Source: Daphnia pulex (lineage: Eukaryota > Arthropoda > Branchiopoda > Diplostraca > Daphniidae). From it: 64,000 nt of DNA. The position numbers and the translations under genes are program-made. Positions 9,981 to 32,304 of this stretch are shown one piece after another. Where the stretch lies: contig NC_060022.1 of assembly GCF_021134715.1 (NCBI RefSeq), positions 1,741,001-1,805,000 of the forward strand, in the 5' to 3' direction. Below the pieces are notes generated by a model that was not told where the DNA came from, searched no databases, and saw only the letters and a list, made by a program, of their open reading frames with translations. How positions within the stretch are numbered: position 1 is the first letter of the stretch; every line of letters starts with the position of its first letter.

Positions 9981-12900
9981 TGTACAGAAGAAAAACGTTT
10001 TGAACCGGACGCTCTGTTTATTGAATTTTTTGAACATTTTAAAAATAAAATAAAAGTTGGTTCATATAATATATTTTTTATTTATTACCGATATCATATG
10101 GTTAAGGTTTAACTTTGGTTTATAGGGTTATGGGTATAAATGTAAGGGTTGGTAGGTGTATGTTTTCGGGGTTTGAAGGATTGGAAGGTTTATGTTTGTG
10201 GAGTTTGATTGGTAGGGATACATTTATAGGGTTATAGATTAACTGAATTTTTATCCAAACTTGAAATATCCTCCCTCCCCCCTCCAACATCCTCCACTTT
10301 CCTTTCCCAATCCCCGAAACATGTTTATTATTTGTTGACATAAACATCCCATATTTGTTTTTGTTGCTTCTGAACTTATAAACGGTAAACTGCAAGTCAC
10401 GATGACAATTTAACAAAATAATGATGCAACTTCGGTAACACGACACCAGCACCAAGGAACGGCCAATTGAACTTGATGTAGAAAGATCTTTCACCAGCAT
10501 AGGCTGCAACAACGTGCCACATCGGACAGCAACTACGCGAACATAAACGCTAAACCTATAACCAAAATTAAATGAATTAATCTTCAGCATCAGTGGAAAT
10601 GCTGTCAATGAAAAGATGAATAAATGTCACTTTATGTTATTTACAAGAGTTAACCCAAATCGTAAGTTTACCATTAAGAAAATTGTACATGTCAAATTCA
10701 ACAGACTGGCTGAAACAATCCATGTGTGATTTAGATTGAACCAAGAAGAAGGGAAGCTAAGACTTCAACTAGCTTTATAACAAAAATGATAGAGGTATAG
10801 CTAAACTATGCAATCTCTTAAGAATCATCATTATAAATGTTCCAAAGGAATCTACAGTTGGCACACTTTTCCAATGAGCCATACAATTAGAAAGTTGATT
10901 GAAATAATTACTTCGATTGTAGCTAAGTGTTTCTTCATGTGATGAAACGCACAACAGTACAGGTAGCAAGAGGAACACCCTTATCAGATGGCTGCTTCAA
11001 ATCCATATTTACGTTGGGCAGCAACGGAAAGCTCAACTCCACCAGCACATAATTCCTATTAAAAAAAAAAAAAAACTCATGAAGCAACAATTTCTCAAAC
11101 AACAAAACAAAAGTGATCGAAGTTAACTTAAACTACAAAATCCTTCAGAATAAATGTTGCAAAGGAATGTACAGTTGCAAGCTTTTCCAAGGTTCAATTT
11201 CCACAACTGAAATAGGTTGAAAAGATGGGCACTAACTAAATCTGTAGTCTCACAGTTAGAAAGTTGAACATTATATTTACCCGAAGTGTTTCTGACAAAC
11301 GTGAAGCTGGTACAGGAAAAAGAGACATTTTGGCAAAATGTTCAGCTGCTCAGGCCCAGCTCAGGCCACATGATCAGATGTAATTGCCATGTAGAAATTA
11401 TAGGCTGTTACCAGATAAATACCTAAATTCACACAAATAATTAACAGTCACATCCAAGAATCCAAAGAACAATTACCATTATTACGAATAAAAATGTCAA
11501 GAAAGAAAAGTACGCCGTATTAAGAAGTATCCAATCCAACGATACGTTTCCAACATGCGGTTTCCAATCAGTGTTTTAGGAAATGGCGGAAATTCGTCTT
11601 GACTCTTGAGTAACGAAGACACTCGCGCCATCTAGCAGACATAATTTTAGCCACTTAGTGATATCCAACATATTCCTTTAGCAAATGATTACCTAATTGG
11701 CTAATTGAGGAAAAATCCCCGAATAATTAATCCCTAATATGGCCCCTAAGGTGAATGAGTAGCAGTACTAGAGCAACCAATTTCTATTTCTTTTCCAGTT
11801 CTTCTACATTATCTACAACCTGTACCTGTGAATTTATATCAAATGTTGTAGTTAGCTCATATCTGTAAAGGATATGCTGTGCTGGAACTCTGTGGCTGGA
11901 ATGTTTTAAATTGTGGTGATGCAAAGTAGCAGTTCTTCCAGGACGCTGTTGGACAAAGTGACAACAGCTCCAAGACATCTTCAAGGATTTCATTTCGTCT
12001 TTAGAAAAAAGAGTAGGCTACTGAGTATGCTGCTGACTGCAAACTCTTGATTACCCTGTGTGATGCACAGATCTATTTCAATAACATGTGTGGTTAGTTG
12101 TAGTCTGTGGTTGTATTGACTTAAACCATACCTGTTGTAGTCTCCTGAAATGATAAATTGTTGATGTTTCTTCTTACATTGTTTTCTGGCTTTTTGCCAG
12201 GACTAGAAGCTGTTTTTTTGCTGGTGAACTGACTGGTTCACTGGAATTTCAGATACTCATGTCAAAGTGTGTCGTAGTATGGCAGCTTCTTGTCGTAAAA
12301 TTATTCATGAACTATTTCATCACCTTTCTATGCAAATCTTGCTTTACTGAAAGAAACACAGCACAACTTCTTGATCCCAAGCTCCCATTGTCCAAACATT
12401 AACCGCAAGGTTGTGTTTACGAGTTTACGTTTACTTTACGACATCAACGGATAAACCAACGGTTGAGCGGTCACTACAGCACTGCGAGCCAAGCGGTGTT
12501 GCCGGTTTATCAAATGTGCGAAAACTGAAATTGCAATGCGGATGCGGTGTGGCCAATTTCGAAAGAAATTTTGTGGAAGCAGAGACAGAGAGCAGACTAG
12601 CAGAGCAGAAAGTGACTAATAAGGATTGGAATTAATATTATAACGATGCTTAAGAATGTACTAGAGGTCAACAATGTTAAAAAGATAAATACAAATTCCA
12701 AACCGAATCCAGAAGGTCGGCTACGCTACACTGTGGTGTTATTTACTGCATGAGTTTCACAATAGAAGTAGCTCCCCAGACGGTGGTTGACGCACATCCG
12801 CCGATCCTTTTCGTGCTCACGAGTCACGATCAAAAATGATGTAATAGTTTCCCGGCGCTCTTCCTCATGGGTAATCAAGAACAGCTCAGTGTCTCCTCAG

Positions 12901-13863
12901 ATCTCTGTCTTCAATGTGGTAAACACGTCACAACGGCATCGGTTTAAGTTCCCTCGCAAAACGTTTACAAAACAACGTGCATAGCTTATTAGCGCAAAGG
13001 TATTGTAACTCTGAAATAATTCAGTCTGATGAGAAGCTATATTATTAATTATTCAGAAGGAATTCTGAAAATCCATCTTATTTTTTCCAAATCCCCGCCA
13101 CGTGCCGTGGCTTTATAAACTGGTAACACGGTTGTCTATCTCGGAAGAAAAAAACCATAAAACAGGCATATCGTTGAGTCAAAAGATTTCATGTAAGAAC
13201 AAGCAGATATTGCACGACTGATTTGGCGCATGAGACAAAGTATAACAAGTTCCGTGTGAATTGGCTCATGCGAAAAACGAGAAGAACAAGAATTCGGTAA
13301 CAAAAGATCAAAAGAGATTGAGGACTTAGTTGGATATTACATAATACTTGATATATATATATGTATGTATATACGAGAGATTATGGCCGTGCAAAAATGT
13401 ATGAGCGGGTTTGTTTTCTTTCTTTTTTAAATCATCTCTTATACGGTTAAGTATTTTTGTTATTTTTAATTTTAAAAGAGGAACATTGGTTCGAATACTT
13501 TTTAAATCGTTTGATATTTTCCCAAGTTTTGACCCAACCACACTGCGATTATTTTGTTTGTTTTCTAATCCCTTAAATTTTTTCAAGAAATGATTCACCG
13601 GGAAGACCATTATAGACCAACAAGACATGATTGAAACTTGAAACTCGAGATTCAACAGTTACATAGAGTTCAATGGTGAAAACAAGATTAAATAAAAACG
13701 AAAACAAGAAATTAGAGATTTTTTGATCCGTGCAACAGGGGAACGACAAAAATTCGTCAAAGAAGGATTTCTTTTTAAAATTTCTATATGTACAAAAAGA
13801 GTTCGGCCGAGAAAGAGAGAGATAGTCTGACTTGACAGACACGTATCTCCTTCTGCTGCTAAC
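9981..13863. other. Intergenic stretch with diverged direct repeat
   Basis: Between about 10090 and 10240 there are repeated GGTTTATAGGGTTAT-like phrases. Segments at about 10745-10960 and 11080-11300 share an ordered set of similar phrases (AAATGTTCCAAAGGAAT versus AAATGTTGCAAAGGAAT, CTTTTCCAA, TTAGAAAGTTGA, AGTGTTTCT), which suggests a diverged direct duplication. ORFs here are short and show no known domain. The 162-codon minus-strand ORF at 10120-10608 lacks any family signature. Confidence 0.4.
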
Positions 13864-13869
13864 TTTATT
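13864..13869 (-). terminator. Candidate polyadenylation signal for FAM135
   Basis: TTTATT on the plus strand reads AATAAA on the minus strand, about 240 bp beyond the FAM135 stop codon. It is a plausible 3' end, not proven. Confidence 0.4.
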
Positions 13870-14110
13870 CGCATTTCTCCTAAAAATCCCCTTATTGTAG
13901 CATTGGACGGTTGACCAGATTCTTTTTGTTCCATTTCAATCATTCTTCCAAATCTTCTCGTTCTTCATTTGTTCCGTGGCAGTTTTCGAGCTGGGCGTAC
14001 CATTTGCCGTGTAATCGTCAATAAATTTAAGTGTTTTTATACCTACCCCCGTTGACCAAACAGGGAGGGAACGAAGTCGGGGCTGATGAGATCGTGATTC
14101 AAGGAGCGAC

Positions 14111-21798
<7,688 letters not shown>

Positions 21799-24099
21799 GA
21801 TGATGTGGACAGGAGAGATAGCATGATCTCCACGGTCCAGTGAGCAGTTGTTCTACGGTTTTTGTTGGGGGGCTGAGGAGGTGAAATGATTGATGAAAGC
21901 GCAGGTGGGCAGGCAGAATCAATCTCCTGCACTGTTGAGCAAAACCACAACTGGCAGACACACTACACACAAAAGGAAACTGATTTCCAGACCAGGTAAT
22001 AGAACACGGCCACAGCTGCTGCCACTTTGGCAAGAGATTCTTCAACAGGGCGAACGACAGTGGCGGTAGGAGTAGCAGTTGGTCCTTTTCATGATTAACG
22101 AGTTTTTTTCCGTCGCACTCTCGCAGGCCGTATAACACTAACCCTAATTCAATACGAGAATCACCGTTAATTCCAGACACACGGCTCGTTGTAGTTGTTG
22201 TTCTGCTAGTTACATCCGCATCGGGGGATAATTAGTCGAACGTGAGACGTCTCAATCGTTAGTGATTTCTTTTTCCCCCGTCTGGTTGTTGTTGTTGTCG
22301 TCTGTGTCACGCGCTACCCCCCACTCACGACCGCGTTCACTCCGTGTCGTCTACCGACTGTTGCCAGTCTCTCGGTCGGTCCTCCTTCCCCCCTCCCCCC
22401 GTCCTTCGTTTTGACAGTTGGGAAAGTTGGGCAACGCCGGATCGAAGCCGTTTCTAACCCGGAGAAAAAATCGAAATGCTCTTTATTATTCCTGGGCCAG
22501 CCGCTGGCTGCTCTTGTCATTTCCCTCTGTTGTTGTTGTTTTGTTGATGTCGGGAGAGCGTCGCATTTTCCATCAACTCGACTCGTTCATAATTACATTA
22601 CGAGTTACGACTCGGCGTCCATTCGTCCGGGAAATACCCGGGGACATCTTTTATACTATCTAGTTTTCCAAGAGCCATTTTCGGGGGGCTGGACAACAGA
22701 GAGGTTGATCATATCTTTGTTTTCGCCACTCTCGCGGACGTCGTACAAGTTGACATGGCTCGTTTCTCCAATTCAATCGAGATTTATAATACCCCCCCCC
22801 CATCAGGCCACCACCATCGAGCGTCCGAATCCATAACGAAAATCGAATGCTCCTCTGTGCTGTTTGTTTGTTTGTTGAACGACAAAATATTACGGCGAAA
22901 AAGAGAGAAAGAAGAAAAAGTATAACGGTCGCACAAGACAAATTGCGACTGTCTATCGATAGCGTCGGCATCGGACACACACACGATCGCCCATCTTTGC
23001 TTTCCTCCATCTTGATTTTTCGTGATTTTCTCTTTCCTTATTTCTTTTCTTCGCCTAGTCCAACGAAATCCACGTCATTCCGCCTTTTTTTTTCTTCTTT
23101 CCACTGGCCACATCCGGATCGAAAACCAATCAAGCGGATATATGGGAAACAGGAAAGAAGGCGGAAGCAATATAAATATAGCGACATTTATTATTGGGCC
23201 AATCTTTTCAGGTTTGCAGCCAATAGTGTAGACGGCCCAAAGATGTTTTAGAGGCCCAGAAAAAGTCACTTTTATACAAATCCCCCCTTCCCACTTTCAT
23301 ATGTAAATATAGACCCATGTAAAAAAAGACGTAACAAGAAAGAAGAAACGGCCAGCCGCATTCAAATGTACACGAGCCGATGCGTCATTGTCGTTTTTCC
23401 TAAATAATTCGTTTCTCTCTTCCGCTTTTTCCTGGCCTTTTTTTCATCCGTAAGCAATGCGGACGTCCAAACGAGACGAGGACACCACCACCACAAATAC
23501 CTGACCAAAAATAGAAAATCGAATCAATCAAAATATACATAACGCTGCTGCTGACTCACCGTGACCTTTGCGTGATATTTCTGACCGCGCACATTTTAAT
23601 GCGCCCCCCCCCCCAGCACAAATTGGATATTTTTTTTGTTGGTTCCAATCTTCCTGATTCCATTGTTTGCTCCCGCTTTTTATATTTGTCACGGTCCCCC
23701 ACCAAAAGAATTTGACATTACGTAATATTCCGGGAGCACGTCTCAATGGGAATGTTTGATCCATCCATCCATCCTTTTATTTTTTTAGAAGGGAGGAGGG
23801 GATCAAGTTGTATCTATCGGCCACCCTCACTTCCGGAATGAGGTGGAAGCTAGTATAGGCGTCCAATAGCTTTTAGTGCGGTATATCCATCAGAACTTTG
23901 GCTGTTGTACTAGTACCTCTCTTATTCTTTTTGTGTGTCTAATATCTGTAGTATATACACATATATAAAAAAACTACTACACCCTGGGCTTATACATATA
24001 CTACACAGACATACATATATTTAGATCCTATATGCATCTCTTGGGAAACATTGGATTTTTTCGTTTTCTTTTTTCGTTTCTTTTCCACCGTATAAAATT
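21799..24099. other. FAM135 upstream region, no gene seen
   Basis: This region presumably contains the FAM135 promoter and untranslated leader on the minus strand. It has GA-rich and C-rich tracts (for example near 22790 and 23605) and only short ORFs without domains. No CpG island boundary or TATA box could be placed with confidence. Confidence 0.4.
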
Positions 24100-25185
24100 G
24101 GCTCCTGGCTGCCGGGAGGCCCTTTTGTTTCAGTTTTCCAGCTCTACACCAACCCAGCGCCGACCAACGGGCTCCTTTTCGTTGGAAAAAGAGCCTAGGC
24201 GACTGCTGAAAATTTATGACGCGACTTGCACACATGCACACAGAGGCTGAAAGTGTACTACTCCTATAGGGTCGGTCGGCTCCTTTTACTTTTTCCTATG
24301 TATTCTTTCTTCTACCACAGTAAGAGAGAGAGAGCGGCACGCAAGTTCAAAACTCTCCTGTCGTTCGTCATGTCCGCCCAATCGATATAAGCCCCTCCCT
24401 GCCAGCACTATCCTCTCTCGCGCGCCGGCTCCTTTAACTGGGATCCATCCCTGGGCAGCATGTTATTTTGCCAGAGAAAACACACAGTAGAGAGAGAAAC
24501 CAAGTCGGAATGGGGGGACTATAAGCTCCTTTTTGCCACTGTGTGTCTACTATGTGCACACTATAGACGCAGCAGTACTCGGGAGTAAAAAAAAAAAGGC
24601 GTCCGATAGTTCCTGGACTTTTTACAGGATTTTTTCTTGAACATGGAATCGAGGCAATGATGTGGGCGGGTAAAGAAAGAAACTCGCAGCAAACAAAGAT
24701 TTGTCTTTTGTGTTTTTCTGCGGCTACTCCTAGCTCAGCTCCTGACTGCTCCTTGTTTCCCAGGAGCGCATCAGCTGGCCGAGTGGGTCACGTCGTCTGC
24801 AAAACAGGAGCAGCAGCAGCAGCAGCGCAATTTTGTTTTTCGGCTCCTAAATATCCACCCCCGAGCTCCTTCTGGCAGCCAGTCATGTACACCCCCGCAG
24901 CAGTTGAGTTCGCTTTAACAGTCAACTGCTCATCACGCTCCAGTGGCAACATCAAGACGACCGGCGCCGGTTGAATGATTGCACCACTATACTATAATAA
25001 TCGATCCTTGGCGCCTCGGCTCCTATTATTCTACATACGCAATCATCTATGCCATTGTTTGTTTTTCTCGTTATTCCCGGCCATTAGAACGCAAGAACAC
25101 ACACAGAATGTGTCTCTGCTAATATTATAGTGTCTCCTCCTGCCACTAATAAGTCGTCGTCTGCTATATATATAGGCTGGCTCCT
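24100..25185. promoter_or_regulatory. Cluster of GGCTCCT motifs, candidate regulatory region
   Basis: Exact GGCTCCT occurs at 24100, 24170, 24278, 24427, 24842, 25018 and 25179, often followed by TTTT or TA. Near matches (AGCTCCT or TGCTCCT) lie at 24524, 24737, 24748 and 24864. All are on the plus strand. More distant copies occur at 26883 and 27673. A given 7-mer is expected about 0.07 times per strand in 1.1 kb of random sequence, so seven exact copies are strongly over-represented. The spacing is irregular, so this is not a tandem repeat. It could be a homotypic enhancer or promoter element, or dispersed remnants of one repeat. There is no ORF across it. Confidence 0.5.
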
Positions 25186-28100
25186 AGAGATATAATCATC
25201 TCGAGCCCTTGTGTGTGCATAGTTGGATCTAGTATAGACGCCGCCCGGATGCGAAACGGGTATATTTCACGCGATGGTGCCGACACTTATATCGCCATCA
25301 CTCTAGTACATACAGACATATATGTGAGCGACCGTAAAGAGCATTAACGCCCGGCGTCTCCTAATATAATCTTCAAAGTAACGAATGGGGGGGACGGACC
25401 CGGCGCGATATACAGTTCAGTATAGCAGCGGCGGCCGCGCTGGATGCCGGGCCGGCTATGCTCCTTATTCGTTTTGACTTGGCACATGTAGAGCACGGAC
25501 AAAGAAGCTCGGCGACGAGAAGGATCTATGGTAATGGGCCATTCCCACTTGAAGCCGCGTTCCACACATTCATTAGCATAGATTTAAATTTGTGAGGGAT
25601 TTGCCGCCCAGTCTCAGAGTCATGTTAAGCTAGGCCAGGGTCTCAAATGGGAAATTAGCCATCCGTCTTATCTCACCCTGTGACGAAACAGCCAATAGAA
25701 ACATTGCAGGGAAATCAAATCAAATAGACGCGTGAATATTACAAGAGAGCTCATTCGTCTAGACCTATAAGTCGGATATTGATTAGCACTTTCATTTATA
25801 AAAACACTGAAAAAATAGAGAACAGTCGATTGTTCCTGTACAGCAACTCTCGAGCGATGTCAGCCGACATGTCACACAGATGGAGGCTGACACGTCAACT
25901 CAACTTGTGAAGTTGTCTTATACCCTCTTCTTCTTCTTTTCTTATTCTCGTTCTCATTGGTTGAGCGTTTGCACGCGGGAACAATATCTTTTTTGTCGAA
26001 ATAACCCCCCCCCCTCCCCCAGTCTCACATCGGTGCGGATGGATTCTTATATAGACGAAGTCGACTACCAAAAAGTCGAAGGCGAGATGGATGCCGAGAG
26101 TAACACACACGGCGGAGGCTTTTGTCGTTTCGCCCTGACAAACTTTGTGTTTCATCGAGACGCTAATGAGATCAACAAAACTCAAAAGACACACACACAC
26201 ACACAACTCGAGGTGTGTTGGCTGTTGAGCGTTCGGCTGGTGAATTTCCCCTCCGCCCGGCTGGGGTCTGGATGGCGCGGAGGGTCTTATTTTTCTTTGA
26301 TGGGTGGGTGGATGGGGGGGAGGCTATATAGGAGGCAACGGTATTGACGGAACCGCCCGCCCACCCTGTATACGCTCCTCTATAATATATTGATTCAAGG
26401 TTCAATTCATAATAGAAAAAAAGAGTTTGGCCTATACCGAAACCTCCCCTGGGGTGTGGATGGAGTATAAGAACTCGACATTTCACATCCAGCGCAATAT
26501 ATACCCTCGGCCCCCGTGCAGCTGTGTGTAACACACACACACACAGCAGAGAAGATCTACGTGAAACATTTTTTAACAAAAAAGGGCATCCAATACATCT
26601 CGGGTATCATATAAAAAAAAAACTAAAGATGAAAAGAATTTGTCTCTTATGTAGTACAAAACAGCAGCAGAGAACCAGCATCTCACATGAATTGGCTGCT
26701 GTGCTGTTGCTGCCGGGCCGCTGGCTTTTGAAGGCATACAAGAGAATACACAAGTGAGTGCGCGGTATAATATCTAAAAAGAAAAAGTACATAGTAGAAC
26801 GTGCAGGAGCAGAGCCCCTGGTGCTAGTTGAAAGGACGCCAAGAAATCAACGTGGCGGAGCTAAAAAGTCGACAGGAGGATCGGCTCCTTTTTTCTCTTT
26901 TCATCCGGTCGATTAAGCAGAAAGAAAGACAAAAAAAATGAGCCGAATATGTATGGCGAAATTCGCCTCATTTACCGCCTTAATTGGACAGCACACATGC
27001 ATCCGAGAATGCGTATAATATATTCCAGAAATAAAAATATGATTATACAACATCCGTGCGAAATTCACGATTTCAAAAGATTGACGTAGCGGAAATTCTC
27101 AAACATCCGCTGTCGAACTTTATTCCTTAAGACCTACTACTATGCGATGGAGATGCATGAAAAATTTGCTCGAGCGACTGTCGTATAGTACGTTGTAGTA
27201 AGCAGGTATTGATCTTCTTCACCTTGGGTTAGACGAGCCAAAACGTTGGATACAAGCGAACGTAATACACAACATGTATAGTAGACCAGGGAGGAGGTCT
27301 GTACAGTCGATGTGTAGAGTAAAAGTTTCAATACAACCCCCCGCTGGTATTCATATGCAAAACTCGGTGGGTCCAACAGCAAGGGGTCGTTGAACACGTG
27401 TCACTAATGATTACAATACCGCGCGCATTCTGCACATCTTTTTGGTGTGGTTCGCCCTTCTTCTTTTCCCCTATCATTTGCATATCCGGTTCTTGTGCTG
27501 ATGTCACCGCCCACTTGTGCGTGAACGTGTTTCCCTTTCATCGTGAAAAAATAAAAAATAAAAAAAAAGGGACGACTTGTGTATAAATAGAACAACAACA
27601 ACAATTGTCGTCTCGTTTTTTATTTGGCCTTTAGGCTTTTTTCTTTTTTTCTAGTGGGAGTTTGTTTGTTATGGCTCCTTTGATAAAACGTGACGTTATT
27701 AGTTGACGGGTATATATATGTACACTATAGACACGAAAGGGCGGATGTACATCTACCAGGCTATCGCAAAGACAAGTGCTGCACTGTGTTTTTTCCCATT
27801 TCTTTAACAGAGTCCCTAGTATATCTATCTCGTCTGAGGTACAATGGAGAGCAATGACGTATTTATACGCCCGACCGTCACTTTTATGAATGTGTGTATA
27901 CGTACAGTATATCCAGGTAATGGATTCCCCACCCCCCATTTCCCTGCAGGCACTTAAAAAATATGACCATCCTGCGGGGGGCCCTTTGCTCGCGAGCGTA
28001 CCTCCCCTTTCACGTGTGTGTGTATATAGCAATCAGTTTGAAAGTTGCACATATTATATACGATACTATACACAACATGAACGCAGCAGCGACGGTGTAA

Positions 28101-31100
28101 TAGACAGCAGCAGCAGCAGCAGCAGCCGGCAATTGTCAAACTGCGAAATTACGAGCCCGGAAATAAAGCGCGCTATATAGAACCCCAGGTATATGTGTAT
28201 ACATAGTGCAACGACGAGTGCGTGATTCACATGTCGTGTGTTTAATGGCGTCCCACGCGTTCGGTACACTCCTGCCTATGACGTTAATATTCACAAAATG
28301 TAGACTAAAAGAAACATTTTGAAAAAGTTAAAAAAATATTATTTGCAGTGCATTAGAGATGTATATAACTCGAGTTATTTACGAACGTATACAGTTACTA
28401 CTACTACTATGTGGCGCAGCCAAAAAGATACAAACACAAAAGCTTGTCGCAGATATCATGTCCCCAGTGGATCTCTCCTCCTACGCGTACTATACACGTA
28501 TAGACAACCCCGTCGTCAAGTGTATATAGTGTACGGCAGCAGCCGACAGTCGCTGTTAGATGTTTGAAGTACACGTCGTCGGAACCGAATTCGTTTTTTT
28601 CCCTAGAGAATTTCGACTGACTCTTTATATTTTAAAAGGGGATTTATTTTGACGGTGATGCTTAGAAAATAAAAAGAATCTCAGTCAAGGTATTATTTTA
28701 TATGATGTTAAATATTCGATTAAAGTCGTCAGTTTGATTCGGCCAAAAAGGTATTTTCTATTTTGGAATGTGAATGGAGGAAACATTTCTTCGGCTAGAC
28801 CAAAACGGATTCCAGCACGACATGTGTGAGCGCGTTATTCCTTGTAATAATAATAATAAAATGGCCGAGGTTTCGATCGATGTGTGTTGGCAATTGGCAA
28901 AATATCTTTTAAAAATTTTAAAGAAAAAAAGGCTATTGATCTGGTATCATGTACAACCGACACATCGACACAACGGCTCTTATAGAATTATATTCGCGGA
29001 ACTTGCATCTCACCGAAAGATAATTGGATTGACCTTTTCTCATCTCTCCGTGGAGTTGGCAGTCAGTTAGGATCCACACACACATATAAAACAGTCCTCA
29101 ATGATTGGCTGAGCTGCCATCGGCTCGTTATACTTGTACACACACCAGCACCCAGCGCAAAAAGAAAAAGAAAAAATTGGAATATTATCCCAGGATGTAT
29201 AATAGAGTGCCAGGCATAATAGACAGGCGAAATGAGCTTCATCTCAACTCATTAAAACGATCTAACACCCCATAGTAGAATGGATTGGAATTTTATCGCC
29301 TGGATATTATTAGTATATCACGTCTCAAAAGAATAAGAGCCGGCAGCATACGGACTCGCGATCGTTCATCATTATAAGAAATCTACCCCACTCCCAAAAA
29401 AGGTATGTACACACACTGGGGGCATTGTATGGGCGGCCTACGCACATCTATAGGCTTCTCCCCTTCAACAAAATTTCCCGACGACAATGAAAAAGGAAAG
29501 CCACAAAGAACGGGAATGGAATCATCGATTCCGCACAAACCCATTTCGTCGCTCATCGGAGAAATTCACTCTCTACACCAGCTAGTATGTAGTATAACTA
29601 TCGTCAAAATATAACAGTGGCGTAATTTCTAGTATAGGTGGATATAGGAAAGTTCCAACATTGGTGAGAGAGATGGAAAAGAAATAAGACAAAGGTATAT
29701 ATCTACATCTAGAATAGGATTGGGTCGGGGGACAGTAATGGCGGGGCTTTATGAACGTGTGGTGCTCCCACCAAGTGCTTCAGCTTTTGTCTCCTCCTTT
29801 CTGACTGGCTACTGCTGCTATACATAACATGTATCTATATAGACTGTGTTATGAACAAAAGGAGGGGGGAAAAACCTTCATATAGAGAGGTCTGACTGTC
29901 TCATATCCTCCTTGATGGGATTATCTATAAATGACAAGACTGTAAAAGGGGGTGGTGGGGGTGGAAGAACCCAGATAGGGTGAGCAACTAAAGAGAGCAA
30001 AGAGAAAAAGGTTGGTTGCGTGCGAAATGTCATAAGGTGATGGTCGACGGCACCGTGAGCGCCGCCGAGAGTATACCGGGAGGTGGGACACAAAGGGCCG
30101 GGCTGGAAAGAGCTCTGCTGGGCAGCACGGGCTGCGCGCGCTCGTGCGTCTCTCTACAATTTTCCACGACATCGATTGGCGTATCGGCACTCCCGCTAGA
30201 TGTGTACACGTCGATGGAGAGAATGACACACGGCCGGCGGCCGCAGCCGACCAAATAAATAAAGAACCTGATGTTACAACGGGTTTTTTGGAAAAAAGCT
30301 TCAGATATTTTTTGGGTTGTTCTTATGTTTGTGATCCTTCGGGATTCAAAAGAAAAAAAAAGGGACTGGTGGCCAATTGGTGGGGTGACCAATAGCATCT
30401 CTATATACACGCGCGCCCGATTGATTGGACCCATTTGTTTTTGTTGGGTTTCAAAGAATCAGAAAAATCGATGGAGATGGAGCGTGAACCCGCCGACGAC
30501 AGCACCATCTAGCGGATGGATTGAATTCGGGACACAACTGATTTGACTCAGGTATGATATTCCTCCTTTCAGCCAACACTGTACATCAAAAGAGATCAGA
30601 AACGGGGAAATGACGACCAAATCCCGACAACATGGTTAAGTCTATAGAGTAGCCGGACAGATATCCGGTCTCGTAATGCGCTTGACTGGGTGTATATAAT
30701 ACGATTGACCGTCTCTTTTCGTCCTGCTGGACTTTTCTTCTATTGACCGTAGACGCGGGAGAGGAGAGATTTCACGTTAAAACAACTTTTCCGGTCCTTT
30801 ATACCATGCCGGTCGTCCAAGCCGAGGTCTAACGAATCTCAAAAAAAATACAAAGTAAATCAACAGTTACAACATCATCCCGGCGCCGAGGGGGGAAAAA
30901 GAAGAAGAGTGACCGAAAAGAAAATCACGAAAAAAGGCCAGGTGGCAGTGACAAGTTGCGAGACTCTTTGCCCGGTTTACCGCATCATCAGTGTCAAGTT
31001 AAAAGCTTGGCGGTTGCCATCAAAACTTTTTCTTCTTTTTCGGTTGTATAATAAAAAAAGGACGCACTTATTTCTTCGCCAACAGCTTCGCATCTTTACC

Positions 31101-32304
31101 CTGGATATACTTTTTCTTTGCTCCGCATCGATCACGGCCGCCCAGGCCGCTAGGGACAGATTCAGAAAGATAGAGAATCACGGCGTGAAAAGAAGAAGAA
31201 GAAGAATAAATAAAAAAGTTTCTTCTTCTTTCTTGTCATCTTTTTTTGCTCCTCCCCTCTCACTCGACAACGGCAGCCCACCGCAATATTTATCAAAATA
31301 CAACCGACAACAAGCGCATTTCTCGTTTGATTTCTTTTTTGGGTGGGTGGGTGTGCTGGGAAATCCTCTTCACTTCGAGATCGATCGCGACTTGAGCCCC
31401 CATTCTGTCCAGAACATTCAGCGAGTGATAAAAAGGGCGGGAATACAAAAAGAAGCAACAAAGTTTTCTCGGAAATAATAGCAAATGCAATATTGACTCT
31501 GATGGAATATTGATATTTTCCATCACTCTACAGCGACTGTAGACGTCTCTTGCATACGACATAGTGCTTCCACTAACGTCATGTGCGCACAATGTGTGTA
31601 TATCTAATGCAATCAAGCTTTATCGAATCAATCTGACAAGTGATAGCTCTCGTCGCACTCTGAGCCCGACAGGATAAAAGAAGAAGAATTGGATTGAACC
31701 TTCTCTGTTCATTTTTCACGACATTGGACATTGTGTGGAGAGAACACGGGCGCGGTGTAAATATTTCAGTCGTTTTGAATTTCAATTCAATCCGATACGG
31801 CCATTTTGGAATTATTGGATGGAGCTGCCATCTAGCGGCGGGAAAATCAAACAGTGTGGAGAAACACGTCAAGGCGTCGGTGGGTGGAGGAGCTAGTCAC
31901 GCAAAGGAACAAGGAACTGATAATAAAAGGGACTTGAGTGTATATGGGTCCCATTCTTTCTCCCCCCCCTCCACCACCATCCCAATATCGCCCCCTACCA
32001 GCTGTATTCCAGGGTACGGCAGCTGGACCAGAGTGTGCTGTTTGGCGTGCTGGTTGTAGGTACAAGGTCCTCGGCTAACGACACGCGCTCAATCAGCAGC
32101 GGTCCGCGTTAACAACAACAACAACAAAAGATCACCTCCGCGTGCTGCACGCCATCCTTCAAAAACAGCCATCCGTTTCCATCTCTTCCAGCAACTGGAC
32201 AATCGCAGCAGATTGCCATAGTCTGACCGAGTGAAAGATTCGTGCGTTTGGTGCAGCTGGTTCGTCTCATCCATCAGTTGGCTCTTTTTTTTTCGCCCCT
32301 CCAG
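25186..32304. other. Long gene-poor stretch with simple repeats
   Basis: No coding exon could be supported. It holds C-rich tracts near 25986, (AC)n runs near 26190 and 26530, AT-rich TATATA segments throughout, and a (CAG)n run at 28105-28126. The longest ORF (30909-31478, plus, 189 codons) has no recognisable domain, no splice context and biased composition, and is taken as chance. The stretch may be regulatory DNA, or introns of a gene whose exons are non-coding. Confidence 0.4.
28105..28126. repeat. (CAG)n microsatellite
   Basis: About seven uninterrupted CAG units lie in non-coding sequence. Confidence 0.85.

Noticed and set aside
10120..10608. 162-codon minus-strand ORF
   Set aside because: No domain or splice context, and part of it is translated from low-complexity GGTT/TAGGG-like repeats.
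25880..26347. 155-codon plus-strand ORF
   Set aside because: Crosses a C-tract and an AC microsatellite, with no domain.
30909..31478. 189-codon plus-strand ORF
   Set aside because: Longest ORF in the gene-poor region but with no recognisable domain, Lys/Arg/Phe-biased composition and overlapping ORFs on the other strand; judged chance.
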